Source: Nectonema munidae (lineage: Eukaryota; Nematomorpha; Nectonematoida; Nectonematidae). From it: 64,000 nucleotides of DNA. Position numbers and translations under genes: made by a program. The notes under the pieces are model-generated. The model was not told where the DNA came from and ran no database searches. It worked only from the letters and a program-made list of their open reading frames with translations. This document shows positions 1-11,700 of this stretch, in pieces; position 1 is the first letter of the stretch; each line of letters opens with the position of its first letter. The stretch covers positions 62,001 to 126,000 of the forward strand of contig JAUIRK010000779.1 of assembly GCA_030549495.1 (NCBI GenBank), in the 5' to 3' direction.

Positions 1-952
1 TAGCGAGAAGGGGGGCCGTGCCCCCACTTCCTCTTGTGCAGAAAATATATGATGGAGGGAAAATTCAAAGAATTATTGATCAAAATGACAGGACATTTTG
101 ATTCAATCTACTCTATTGTCAAAAACTACTAAAATCTTTTATATCTTTTTGAAGAATGTTCTTTATCCTATAATAATCACGAACTCAGTATCGAAGCTCA
201 CAGTTTCTCGATGCAAATACAGAAAAAGCAGTTCATAACATATTTTATTAAGGAAAAAGAAGGTTGTTCAAACCTATGAAAATTGCATCTAAAAATAATA
301 ACTTCTAATAATGAGATATTTGAGTTTTCATAAGACGAAATATCACAAGTGTAAAAACTTGAGATGACTCCAATGGAAGTCTAATATATTTTTAAATATA
401 TTTAATGTTGGTGCATCCACAATATTTTGAGGTGAAAACTGTTCATATTTGTTTTGAATCTCCTGTTCAAGGTGCTTAAAATTTTAATTCCTATTAACAA
501 TTAGGCACAGTTACTTTAAAATACTCATGATATACTTTTTTAACCCTTTCAGGCACAATCGGACACTAGTGTCCAAAAATCGTCTGCTTAATTTATATAA
601 AAACTCAAGAAAGAAAGCCGACGATAGAAAACCAATGCCTAAAAGGGTTTAAAATTTAACTTCTATGATGCACGAGAAAAAATTTTTGATTCTGCTATCA
701 TATTTAGATTCATATATAAAAATTATTGATACTGATGAATTGGTCAAGAAATTTTCTAACAAAACAAGAAAAATTCAATTTTTTTGAGAGAGCATTTAGT
801 TTTTCCAAAATGAGATAAGTTTTTTTTCTATAAATGTTTTATTTATTCATTACTTATTTTAAAAGCATTAAATTGCCCAATTTTAAATCAAAATATTCAT
901 GCCCCTCAACTTCCCTTTGTGCCCCCAACTTCTGGCTACAGCCATGCAAGTT
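1..952. mobile_element. Decayed hAT-like element, right part
   Basis: G- and C-rich words at the left edge (about 10-26) and right edge (about 901-950) stand out from AT-rich DNA. The right edge reads, on the minus strand, as a TIR-like 'catggctgtagccagaag', related to the 'cagtggcgtagc' ends of the hAT MITE at 61644-61851. The interior has only short broken frames and no motif I can assign. The left end lies outside the window. A TTAA-flanked MITE sits inside at 540-652. It could equally be a non-autonomous element. Confidence 0.35.
540..652. mobile_element. TTAA MITE, subtype C (piggyBac-like)
   Basis: Flanked by TTAA on both sides. It begins CCCTTTCAGGCA and ends in the near inverse TGCCTAAAAGGG. 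The inside carries 'aatcgtctgctt' and 'gccgacgat', the core words of the window-wide MITE family. TTAA target sites plus ends starting CCC fit mobilisation by a piggyBac transposase (family knowledge). It is non-coding. Confidence 0.7.
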
Positions 953-2182
953 TGTAAGAAAATTTTTATTCTAAAATAAAGATAATCTATAAATAGAATA
1001 ATTTTTTCATCCTATTTTTTGTAACTATAAAATTAGTGAACGATAAGCTAGGACTACATTTAGGAACTCTAAAACTAATTAATTTATAAATGTTTATACT
1101 TTACCCTAACTCACCGTCTCCAATTTTGAAAAATGTTTTATTTTGGTATAACTAACACATGCAAGGTTGTTTTATATACTTTCTATATACCATTTGTGCC
1201 GACACTTTATTAAAACAAGGGAATTTTTTTGTAAAAAAATTTGAATGTTTATATAAAGAATATCACAAAGAATAATTTAAATATTTTTAAGATTTTTGCA
1301 AATAGTAGATAAATTTCCAAGATTAGGTTTGTAATTACTTAGTGCTATTCTTAAGTAATAATCTAAATCTTGGTCTGTTAAAGTAGACCTATATTTTTTA
1401 AATCGTATTTATAGAATGCTGATTCACATAAGTATGTTGAAGATAAAATTGATATTAAAATAAGGCATATTTTTCAGAGAAAAGAAATCAAGAACTTAAG
1501 CCAAAGATTTTCTTTCATTTCTAAATCGTTCTTGATTTTTAATGTTTCACGCTCAAAAGAACATTCATTAATTTGCTGTATTTTAGTTAAGTTTTTCGGA
1601 AGTGCAAGACCATTTGCTCTAAGAGGAAAACTCATAAATTCTACAAACGATTCTATTTTTCATGTTCCTTATCTAAGAAATTGTTTGAACTTGGCAAATT
1701 CTTAAATACAGGTGGGCAAAATTTTTCTCTTGGACACCAGTTTTGGGCTATATAGAATAAATATTAAGCGAATAACATCTACTGGGTCATATAAGTAATA
1801 AAAAATTATGAATTTCTTAATCATTTTTATTTCAGTTTTTTTGTTAAAATTTTTCTACTATATAAATGTTATAGTATTGCTTGAAAGTTTTTCAAAGTCA
1901 TGGTGCATATTAATTTATTATTTCTTTTCCATATAAGTGTTTTAACCGTATTTCAGACAGGCATATTTATTAATTTTTTCCTCAAGGCGGCGAATTTTGC
2001 CCCCTGCTAAAAATTTCTGAAATTACTTATTTTTCTATTGGCGTTGAAATGGAATATATATGTTCTGTGCATGCTGGATCTGATGGTCTTATTCATTTTT
2101 GGAAAAAACGAATGAAAACTGTCATAAATATCAATCAAAAAACAGCACATATCAAAATAGATTCAGATATATTAATGGACTA
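953..2182. other. AT-rich intergenic DNA, nothing recognised
   Basis: No open frame with a recognisable product and no exon with good borders. A short G/C-rich word around 1985-2010 ('gcccccctgc'-like) may be the edge of another degraded hAT MITE, but no partner end was found. Confidence 0.4.
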
Positions 2183-2470
2183 TTTATGTTTAAAACACAT
2201 ATACACTACGTTTTTCAAGTACGCTGAATCGATTAGTGATACTTATTTCCCACAAAAATGTGTAAATTATCGAATGAATCAATCAAAATTGATAGGACCT
2301 ATCAAAATTTGAATATACGAATCATTCAACTTTTTTATTTGAAACACACATACACTACCATTTTCAAATACGCTAATTCGATTTGTGATACTTATTTCCC
2401 ACAAAAATGTGTAAAATTAAACTTTTGTAAAATTTATGTAAAACAGGCATACACTACCCTTTTCAATAAA
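2183..2470 (+). repeat. Diverged tandem duplication, about 150-bp period
   Basis: A block running from 'aaacacatatacactac' to 'cccacaaaaatgtgtaaa' occurs at about 2191-2268 and again at about 2340-2416 with few changes. A third partial start ('ggcatacactaccc') follows near 2447. Open frames of 87 and 108 codons cross the block in two different frames, but neither resembles a known protein, so the openness is more likely a by-product of the repeat. Confidence 0.6.
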
Positions 2471-3216
2471 TTACACGATGGTTTGATATATCTTTTGACA
2501 AAGAATATAGATCTAAAATATTACAAGTTTCAAAAAACAGAAAATAATTTATTAGTTCCAAAGAAAATACAAAAAATGAATTAAATGTTAACATTGTTTA
2601 ATTTTTTTTAACTTGTCTATATTTTTCACATCATCTGACTGACTGTTTTTTCCAACAAATTCAACTTTGTGTCGGCTGCATACTATCCAATGAGCGAACA
2701 ACGATATTTATCTTTGACTTTAGTTTAGTAGAAAGTCCAGTAGTAGGCTTTGCTTTTATATAAAACTAACGATTTAACAAGTTCTATTTCAAAGAAAAAT
2801 GAAACAATTTTTTTAGATCAGTTGAGCTTAAACAATAAATAGTTCCAACACTAACTCTTGAGGTATCTTATGTGAAACTCCAAGCTTTGATAGTTCATTT
2901 TTTACTTTTTCTAGCACAAGAACTATAAAAAAAATACGTTGAACAAATATATCAACTCTACCTTTCGTATAATCATACAATTTATACAAAGCAGGTTTTT
3001 TGATTTCGTCTTTAGTTACTTCTAGTATTGGAGGTAATGACGATGCAATTAAGTTATTTTTATTACTAGTTTTTCTTTTTTATAACATAACTGTGTAAAC
3101 TTAAGTTTTTAAAGTTGTTTTTTTCCCGCAAGACTTTGTACAAATAATTTTATCTACCAATCATTGAGGTAGCTTCTATAGGGATACCTTTTCTTGTAGG
3201 CATCATATTAATATAA

Positions 3217-3582
3217 TTATGCAGTAGGATGTTCATTATTAATTTTAACATAATCAAGAGGTTCTTGTAAACTTGAACGGCCATCAAGTTGCATCATTGT
3301 TTTACGTAACTCTCTTAAAGAATCTTGATCAACATCAATATGTTGAGATTTACTTGAATCCAATTGCGGAACAATATTTGTGTGTTTGAAACATGATGTT
3401 ATGGTAGTTATAGAAACATTTTTCCAGTCATGCTTGACCATTCTTATGCACTGTCTTAAATTGATCATTTGAGCTTGATTTTTTTCTACACAATTTAAAA
3501 AGTGTTTCACTAAACTTTTTCTATAATTTAATTTAAAATTACGTACGATTCCGGGATCTAAAGGTTGAATGTATCTGGTCAT
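3217..3582 (-). pseudogene. Tigger/pogo transposase, C-terminal DDE part
   Basis: A 121-codon open frame opening with TRYIQPLDPGIVRNFKLNYR. This matches the third-Asp region and the 'LQPLDQGIIRNFK' signature of DDE_1 (jerky/Tigger) transposases. The rest, with a NLRQCIRMVKHDW stretch and a STTI-type helix, fits the C-terminal part. Upstream catalytic blocks lie in other frames, so it is no longer a working gene. Confidence 0.85.
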
Positions 3583-3910
3583 ATTTGGAGGAAGATAAAA
3601 ACTTTTATGTTAGAGAATGTTTCATTAAATTTGTGACAGCAAGCATTATCAACCAAAAGTATAATCTTTTTGTTTTTTACCATCACTTAGCCATGGTGTG
3701 AATAATAAAGATGTGACCCAATCCGTTGAGTTAAAACGATAACGAACATAAATTTCTATAACTTCAGTGTGTTCAGTTTGCCAAAGCTTCTTGGCCTCTT
3801 GTATTTTCCAATAATAAAAGGTTTTAAGCCTGACACAAGAGCGAAAGCTAAAGTATCATTTGGACCTAATTTATAGAAAAGGCTAGTTTCATCAATATTG
3901 TATATATCTT

Positions 3911-4162
3911 CTAAAGCGTACATTTGCAAAACTTCACGAATTGTTTTTTATGAACATCTAAGTCACATAAGTTGACAGTATTGGCCTCTCCATGGATTAT
4001 AAATTTTCGAAGATTGTTTCTTTTTTTAAAACGATAAAGCCATCCATTAGAATAAGAAAAGTTTTCAATTTTCATTAGATTGCTCAGGATATGCGCTTTT
4101 TCCAATTTAATAGCATCGTTGATTCTAGCGTTTCTAGCTGTCATATCATTTATCCATAACAC
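3911..4162 (-). pseudogene. Tigger/pogo transposase, CENP-B-type DNA-binding part
   Basis: An 83-codon frame. SNGWLYRFKKRNNLRKFIIHGEA is the typical second helix-turn-helix of Tigger/jerky proteins (W..RFK...GI...-E motif). It lies upstream, in the same orientation, of the DDE part of the same relic. The first helix-turn-helix is in a different frame about 100-240 bases further upstream. Confidence 0.8.
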
Positions 4163-5716
4163 AAGAGCATCTTCTAGATTTTGGTAAGTAGCTTTAGTTA
4201 TTCTTGTGATGGTACTATCATCAAAATTTAACCATTTATTGCTTCTTTTAAAATATCACCAACAGTTGATTTTCCAATTGTGGGGTTAAATTTTTTTAGC
4301 AAATTTTTGTAGTTCATTAATTGTACACTTTGGTCTTTTTTCATCCAGATTTCTTTTTTGAGGGTTAAAGGTACTTCATCTTTTTTTCTTTTTATCCATA
4401 ACTAAAATAAAATATTAAAATGTGATGATGTCAGGAAAATAAAGTAAAATTCATAAAAATATTTTTAATATCTCTTTTTGAAATTTATAATTTGTTTAAT
4501 TTATTTCAATTTAACAAATTTTAAAGATATAAAAAAAATAGTTTAAACATAAAAACTTGAGAATTTTCTCTCATGATATAAAGTATTATTGTCATTCAGG
4601 TTAAAAAAAATTTTTTTAACTGAAAAACTAAATTTAAACTTACATAAAATACTCAAGTATCTTCTTATATTCAATAATTCAAGTTTTGTTATTTTGTAAA
4701 ATAAGAAAGTTTTAAATCTAAAAGATTATAATTAAAAAAATTTAAAAATACCTTCATTTTTATTATTATGTAGTAAAAAATACGTTTAAAAACAAAAAAA
4801 TGTATAAAAATCTTTTAAAAACTGCTAATAATTATTTGAAGTTGGTGAAAAATATAATTGGGTTAAAAAATTTGCCATTTTATAACTAAAATAAATCAGT
4901 TACAAACAAAAAAACTTCCGGATAGTGAATTTTCGGATAAATATGTCCATTAAAAAAGGGTTACCAAAAAATTTCGTCCGAAATGTGAGGTTGCCGGCTT
5001 ACTGAGGCCGGAATAATGAAGGTTGACTATGTTTTTATCTGTGTACCTATATGTATGTTCTTAATTTTAAACCGTTAGGTCATTGACTTTATAGTAACTA
5101 TTTCTTTAGAAATATGTTACAACTAATAACTGTCAAATTTCTCCCAAAACGATCAAGTTTTCTACATGAAACATTGTCTAACGATTCTGAAGTTTCGGAA
5201 AAACATCTGAATTCTTGGTACAAGCTCTTAGAACCCTTTTTAAGTACCCTACTTATTATTCGATAGACATAAAATTATTGCTAAATGATCTATAATAGTT
5301 ATATAGAAATAGTCAAGAAAGAACGTAATGATTGTGCAAATAATTAAAGAAAACTCTATTTTATTTTTAGGAGGTGAAATCCACCTCCCCATGCCCTAAA
5401 TACGGTTAAATTTAAATATTAAATGTTTTTTCAGTTAAAAATAACTTAAAAAGAAACGGAATGTATCATTTAAACAAATATTAATTAAATAATCTTAATT
5501 AGATATAATTTTTTTATTTTGTCAATTTCCAAATTGATTACAACTATTTCAGCGTTCATTTGTTTTTTAAATTAATATTAAAAAGATAAAAAATTAAAAT
5601 AACTTCTTTTTATTATAAAATTATCCCATCTTACACTTTATTTTTTTTCTCTGCCCCTTTTTCTATAAATATATTATCCAATTACACGTACTATTTAAGT
5701 TTTCTTCCCTTTTTAG

Positions 5717-5766
5717 CCGTCAGTGATGAAGATATATTAGCTTACCAATCGAAAATTGATGCTGAG
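5717..5766 (+). CDS. OTUB1: Otubain exon (N-terminal helix)
   Basis: The acceptor follows a good pyrimidine tract ('cccttttttag'-like) and the donor is GAG|GTAATT. Translation VSDEDILAYQSKIDAE (after 2 bases) matches the acidic N-terminal helix of otubains ahead of the EIASS..PLVS segment. It ends in phase 0, compatible with the exon at 7411. Confidence 0.75.
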
Positions 5767-8700
5767 GTAATTTTTCATTTTACTACACTTCAAATTACAA
5801 AATAACATTACTTCATCAAAGAAAAATAATTTTGTAGATGTTTTAGTGGTAGAGGCTAAATTTGATTCCTAATTCTGACATCCTATCCTCTCTCCAGGTA
5901 TGGACATGATTTTGGAGCCAGAAAAAACTAGTCCTGCTCCGCAGCAGAAATATTTTAGTGTATGACTCCGGCTTCTACAATTTTTTTATTAGTTGTAGCT
6001 ATTACTACCTATGTAATTTATATCTAAAAAAACTAAACTTATTTGACTTCCTAATTGTTTTATTATAAAATTACATTTGATAGGGAGTAACCAAATTTTA
6101 ATTTTCTTATACTTCAAGGCAAAACGAAAATAAGGAAAATTTTATGAGTTTTAATATTTTTTTGGCATAAAAAAGTGCATAAGATTCTCTATAAATTATA
6201 ATTGCGTGAAAGCTATAGAAGTTATTTTAGTTTTGTTTTCTCCATTTGAAAGAATAGATTTCAAACCGTATTCTATTTTATAAACAAAAAAGTGGTTACT
6301 AGGATATTAACATCTAAAAATGGAATTTTTTGGCATTACTTCATATACTATATAAGTATCAAAATATTGCTCGGAACTAGACATAGGAGCAATATTTTCA
6401 ACGTTTTCGGCTCCAGCTCCATGCATGTAAATTCCTTGGTCTCACTGACTTCAAAGCTCTCGTTATGGAAGAATATTCTTCTTTTGGAATTAATAACAAA
6501 AATTAAAAACAAAATATAAATCACTATTAAAGTAAACGTTTTAAATGTGAATAAATAAAATAATCATAAAAAAAGATTAAATGAGACTTAATATAGGAAT
6601 CATCTACTAAGGAATGCCGATCTTTCAAAGTTTTACTCCGCTTTAATATTCAAATCAAGACACCTTTTAAATATTTTGATTTTTTAGTTTTAAATTCGAT
6701 TTTCAAAATTGTTTTTGCAATTTTGGTTTATTCTTCAAATGCAGACTCATCTTTGGTATCAAGATCAAGAATCGGTTCAAAGTAAAAGGATGCTAAGAGC
6801 ATAAACTGTGGAGTGGAATGGTTCGAGCAGCTACCACCACCCCACCCCCTCAGAATAAAATATAGGAATGCAAAATCATTTATTATTTGTTAAAACATAT
6901 TTACTGGTGCTCAGAAAATGAATTGCCTAGTATCATGTAACATATGTAATTGTGAAGTCAGAGTTAATCTTACAAATTCGACTACGAATTGAAAAGCAGA
7001 AAATATAGCCACGACTACTTAACCCTCTCGTGACCAGAAAAATCAGACGATATTTATTAAAAAGCAGAAGATTCAACAAAACTATTTGAAAAAGCAGACG
7101 AAGATAAAATTGTTTATATATCATATATGATACACGTGGCATTATAATTTGTTTTGTTTATGAACTCTTTTTTGCTTTATATATAAATTATGCTCAAAAC
7201 ACTCTTGATAATTGAGAATTCAGTATAATAAAGTATGGTGCTAGATCTGATGCCGAGTATAACGGATACTTAGATTTTGAATTAAAAATATTAAAAAGAA
7301 GACTCACATTTTTAGATATTGGATCGAACCTAACCAACCAAACTACTTATATTAAAATTCATTTATTTTTATTCTTGAATTAGCAATAATTTACTCAATT
7401 TTTGTTGTAGATAAAGAGGAATTTTCCTATTGTGAGTAGAAAAATGGAGATTAGCCACCTTAAAAGTCTGCTTCCACAAAATGTGGTCTACAATAAGAAG
7501 ATTGAAGTATTATATTTTATCTTCTTTCCACGATTATTTTATTCAATTTTCATTACGTTAAGTTTCTTGAAATATTGAAGTTCTACCTATTTTTCAAAAA
7601 AGTTCATAGATATTTTTAGTTTTCGTTATTTATGTGGTGCTAGCTTCGAATCTAGTGATAGCCTAAAAATAGATTTATAACTGGATGCACGAAATATAGA
7701 GAACTATGTGGCATATTGAAAGCAAAAGATATTCTTTTTGTTGTGAGCATCGCTGTGGAGTCGGAGTCGACAAAATTATACCGCTTCTACAAAATCAACA
7801 AACAATTCAATAGCAAAGCACACCACTCTTCATCTCAACAAAAATTATTAATAATGTTTATACAAATACAAAACAATATTCTTATTTCACTCTTGAATTT
7901 GTTTTTCGTTCAATTTTACTCGCCTAATCTAATTTCTTTGTACTTTGCTGCCTTATATTTGAAATCAAGTCGAAGTGTAGGAGTCGGACTATATGTTTTT
8001 CCTGACGCTGCAGTCCTTGTTGCAAGACTTTGCATATTAATGAAAGTATTTATGAAGGTTATATTAAACCAATCCAACCATACGTAAGAAAAACTTGGAC
8101 AATCAAGAAAAGTAATGATAAAAGACTGATAAACACGTAAAATATGATGAAAAATTAACTACTATTATATCAACAAAGAGGAATTGATGTGTTATAGGAG
8201 AAAATATTGAAAATACCATGAAAGCAGTTATAATGAAATTGCGTAGCCATGTGGTAAGAAGAGATAACAAGCAGGGGCGCACATCCTCAAAATTTTTTAA
8301 AATTTATTATAAACGAATTTTTGTCTAATGAACGCACTACTATTTTACACCACATTCTACTGCACTGTAAGCTGCCAAACCGACCTAACTGCTGATAACT
8401 GCAAGGATTGTATCAAGTGTTACCTTGTTTGTAATTCTGATTGCATCACTACCTTCTAACTCAGTGGTTCTCAAACTGCAGACTGTGGTCCACTATAGGA
8501 TCGCTAACCATTTCCATAGGGACCGAGAAGGGATAACTCAGTTGATCGTTTGGGGCAACCACCCATATTGGGCCATTTGCTATTTTTGCTAATAAGTGTT
8601 GGTGGAGGAAACTGTTCGTAATAATCATCTCACTCACAAGATTTTTCATCACGTAAACATGATTGAATCGTACTTTTAATTTAGCAAGGAAATATCTAGA

Positions 8701-11700
8701 AAACACATGCCGGTGATTTGCGCTTTTTTGCTTTTGTCATCGAGTCCAATTTTACCAGTAGCGCGCTGGAATGTTACATTTCTTTTAGCAACCACACTTT
8801 CGTTGATAAAAAAATTTCATGCTCCAACTAGTACGTCAACCAAGACAGCACAAGTGTGAATGTCTGAAGAATTGAGAGATCCCAGGCTATCTTATGTCAA
8901 ACTCATGACCAAAGAATTGGTAAGACTCTTTTTGTGATAGACGACTTACATACTTTCTCAAAATATCCTTTTTTATCGCTATTATAACATAATGTTTTTA
9001 GCAGGACAAGCTTGTCTTAGGTGGCGAGAGTTCCTGCAAAAAACACTTATCTTTACTGTAGTTAAAAGACGTTTTTAAACTTCAGAATTCCCCATCAGGA
9101 ACTGCAGATATCTGTAATGCCGCATTGTGCGAAGAAAATGATTCGTATTGGTGAGAACTCTTTCTAACGATGTCCAGTGAACGTGCTTGGTTGAAAGCAG
9201 ACTGCAATGTAAGAGTATGTAATAGTCGTTGTCGGATTTCGCTTGATTGCTTTCTAGTTTTTCTCGTTCTTTGAAATTTCAGTTTCTACTCAACTGTTTC
9301 AAGTGCTGGAAGTATTTACCTATGGATTCACAATTTGACTGTTTACGTGTTGCAAGAAGCTGTCTAGCAAAAACTTTTTCGTTTTTACAAAAACTACTTT
9401 CTGGAGATTTATCGCTGTGCTGTATTCCGTACATTCGCAAAAGTCCTCGAATGCAATTGAAAAGACGTCAGCTGTGAGAATACTGAGTTTCTTTGCGTTT
9501 AGATCAGAGGATTCGGGCTAGGCGGCGATTAGGAAGTTATTGAACTGCTTTAAGCAATGAGTTCAAAAGAGTAAAGGAATAGCGAGAAAGTTTTATTCGG
9601 CTCTAATCAACAAAATGGGAAGTAAAAGTGACAAACTGATGAGAAAGTGCAAAGCTTATGTCGTCGTAAAGTGACCTTGTGTTTATTGCAATTTTAATTG
9701 GACCTCGCGTTAAGTGAGTACTTGTGAGAGTAAGAAGCATTGAAGCAAGCCGTGACTTCAATGACTATTGATATAGCAAAGGCCAATAAGAGAGGTGTCT
9801 CATGATAAAATATTAGCAATGATTTTATTGATTCCGAATTCAATTTTCAACCTTTTGCAATTCACCTTGATGAAACGCCTGATGCTGCAAACTTAGCTCA
9901 GCCTTGCGTTTATGTACAATATGTATATGACAAGCACCTGGTGGACAATTTTTTGTTTTGCGAAACTCTTATCAGTAGAACAAGTGTTGGAGAAATATTT
10001 GACAAGGTGGACAACTTTTTATAGCATATAAAAAGAGCACTGACCGTACTCTAGAAATTTCTTGTTGTTTTTCTAGTTTTTAGACTGTGATTAAGCAAAA
10101 ATATCTAGATGTAATTTGTACCCATTGCGCTATTCATTACCAAGGCTTAATAATGAAAACCATGTTTGATGGGTTGAAAAATGTTCTCAATGAAGTCATT
10201 AAAACAGCGTAAAGCAAATGCCTTCAACTCTTGTTTGTTTTCAAGCAAAGAAAATGATTTAGAATTTAAAATATACTCTTACTTACTCAAACGTGAGGTG
10301 ACTTTCCAAATGAAAAGTTTGGAAGCGATACTATGAAAAGAAACCCAACAATTTTTGCAAAGCAAACCAGCCATGCATGTAAAATTTTCTAATTTCCCAT
10401 ATATTTCTATTATTTTTAGTGAACATATTTGAATCTATGAATTCCCTTAACATTGCGCTGCAAGGAAAAGAGAACAAGTACTCCGTTCTCATAAAAAAAA
10501 GTGGCAACTTTTCAAATGAAGCGGGAATAATGGCATTTTTAGACAAGAAAAATTTTGCTCAATTTTCGAACATATTTCTTGATGAAAATAAGATTTTGAT
10601 CACTGAAGATGTCTTGGAGGCCATAAAAATCGTGTAGATATCTTAGCCAAGAAATTTCTCTTTATTTTTCTAACCTAAAAAAATTTGAAAAATACTATTA
10701 AAAAAAACCGTTTATAATCTCGATTACTAATCTGGCCCCAAAAGACTTCTTAATTCAAGAATAGTTTATTGATTTGGTAATGCAGGGGTCGGCAAATTTT
10801 CATTGTGAGGGCCGCATTTAGAAAATCCGATTTTTCGAAGGGCCGCATCTAAAAAAGCACATTTTTCGAAGACATTTTTAAGAACGTCAAAAGTAAAACA
10901 GTTATATATAGAATTAAAAAAAAGAAATTAATTTTTATTAATTAATCTTCTATTAATTGATCTTTAAATGCAAAAACTTCACATAAAGCACGTTTATTTC
11001 ACACAAAAAAGTAACTAAGTAATAATAAATAATGTCAATGAGAATGATGCAGCTGACCAGTCATACCAATTTGTTAAAACCAGGTGTCAAGTTGCTTGTG
11101 CTAATTCTTAGGACTGACTGAAGATTTGAGTCAGTGAGAAGTGATCTGTTCTTTGATTTGTTAATTTTCATTATAGAGAAAGTTTGCTCACAAATATAAG
11201 TTGATGCAAAGAGCACAAACACTTTTCTTGCAAATTTTTTTAGCTTTTGAATACAGAGAGGCATAAAATTCGACCAGTGGTTTACTTTCAAACATCCTCT
11301 TTAAAGTGTTGGGAAAATTCTAAACGAACATTCTCAATGATGAAAAGGTGTATGTACTTTGGGGCCGCAGAGTAGTTTGCCCACCCCTGACGTTAATGAT
11401 TGAGGAGGTGTAAAACATGTTTTTGTGAAATATTTCATAACGATCTTTCGATTGAAATGGGAGAGTGAGAGTTGGCATCCAAAAACCCAATACCGAAAAA
11501 CCCAGTTACTCAAAAATCATATAAACTTTGAACAAATTGTCATAAAATGTTTTTTTTAATTTTATATTTATTTGAAGTGTTTAAGTGTTTATAAACTCGG
11601 ACAAGCATCTCTGCTTTTTCTGGATCCAAATAATTTCGGAGCTTATTCCACACTATGCCATAGGGGGGAAAAATTCTTTCAATGCTGGCAGAGCTGGCCG

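Larger units (their letters stand above)
3190..5031 (-). mobile_element. Tigger/pogo-type DNA transposon relic
   Basis: On the minus strand, from high to low coordinates: an N-terminal helix-turn-helix (about 4400-4230, with GKSTVGDILKEA); a CENP-B-like domain (4162-3911, NGWLYRFKKRNN); then DDE pieces IDETSLFYKL (near 3890), ILLVDNACCH (near 3660) and TRYIQPLDPGIVRNFK (3582 down). These follow the Tigger/pogo order, with the three Asp positions in IDE, VDN and PLDP. Frameshifts and stops separate the blocks. A terminal repeat ending 'ggttgac' followed by TA lies near 5029; the opposite end was not found. Confidence 0.85.

Noticed and set aside
7716-8087. 123-codon frame as a gene
   Set aside because: It starts and ends in 'gtcggagtc' repeat words, has no homologue I know, and low-complexity composition. 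Probably a repeat by-product.
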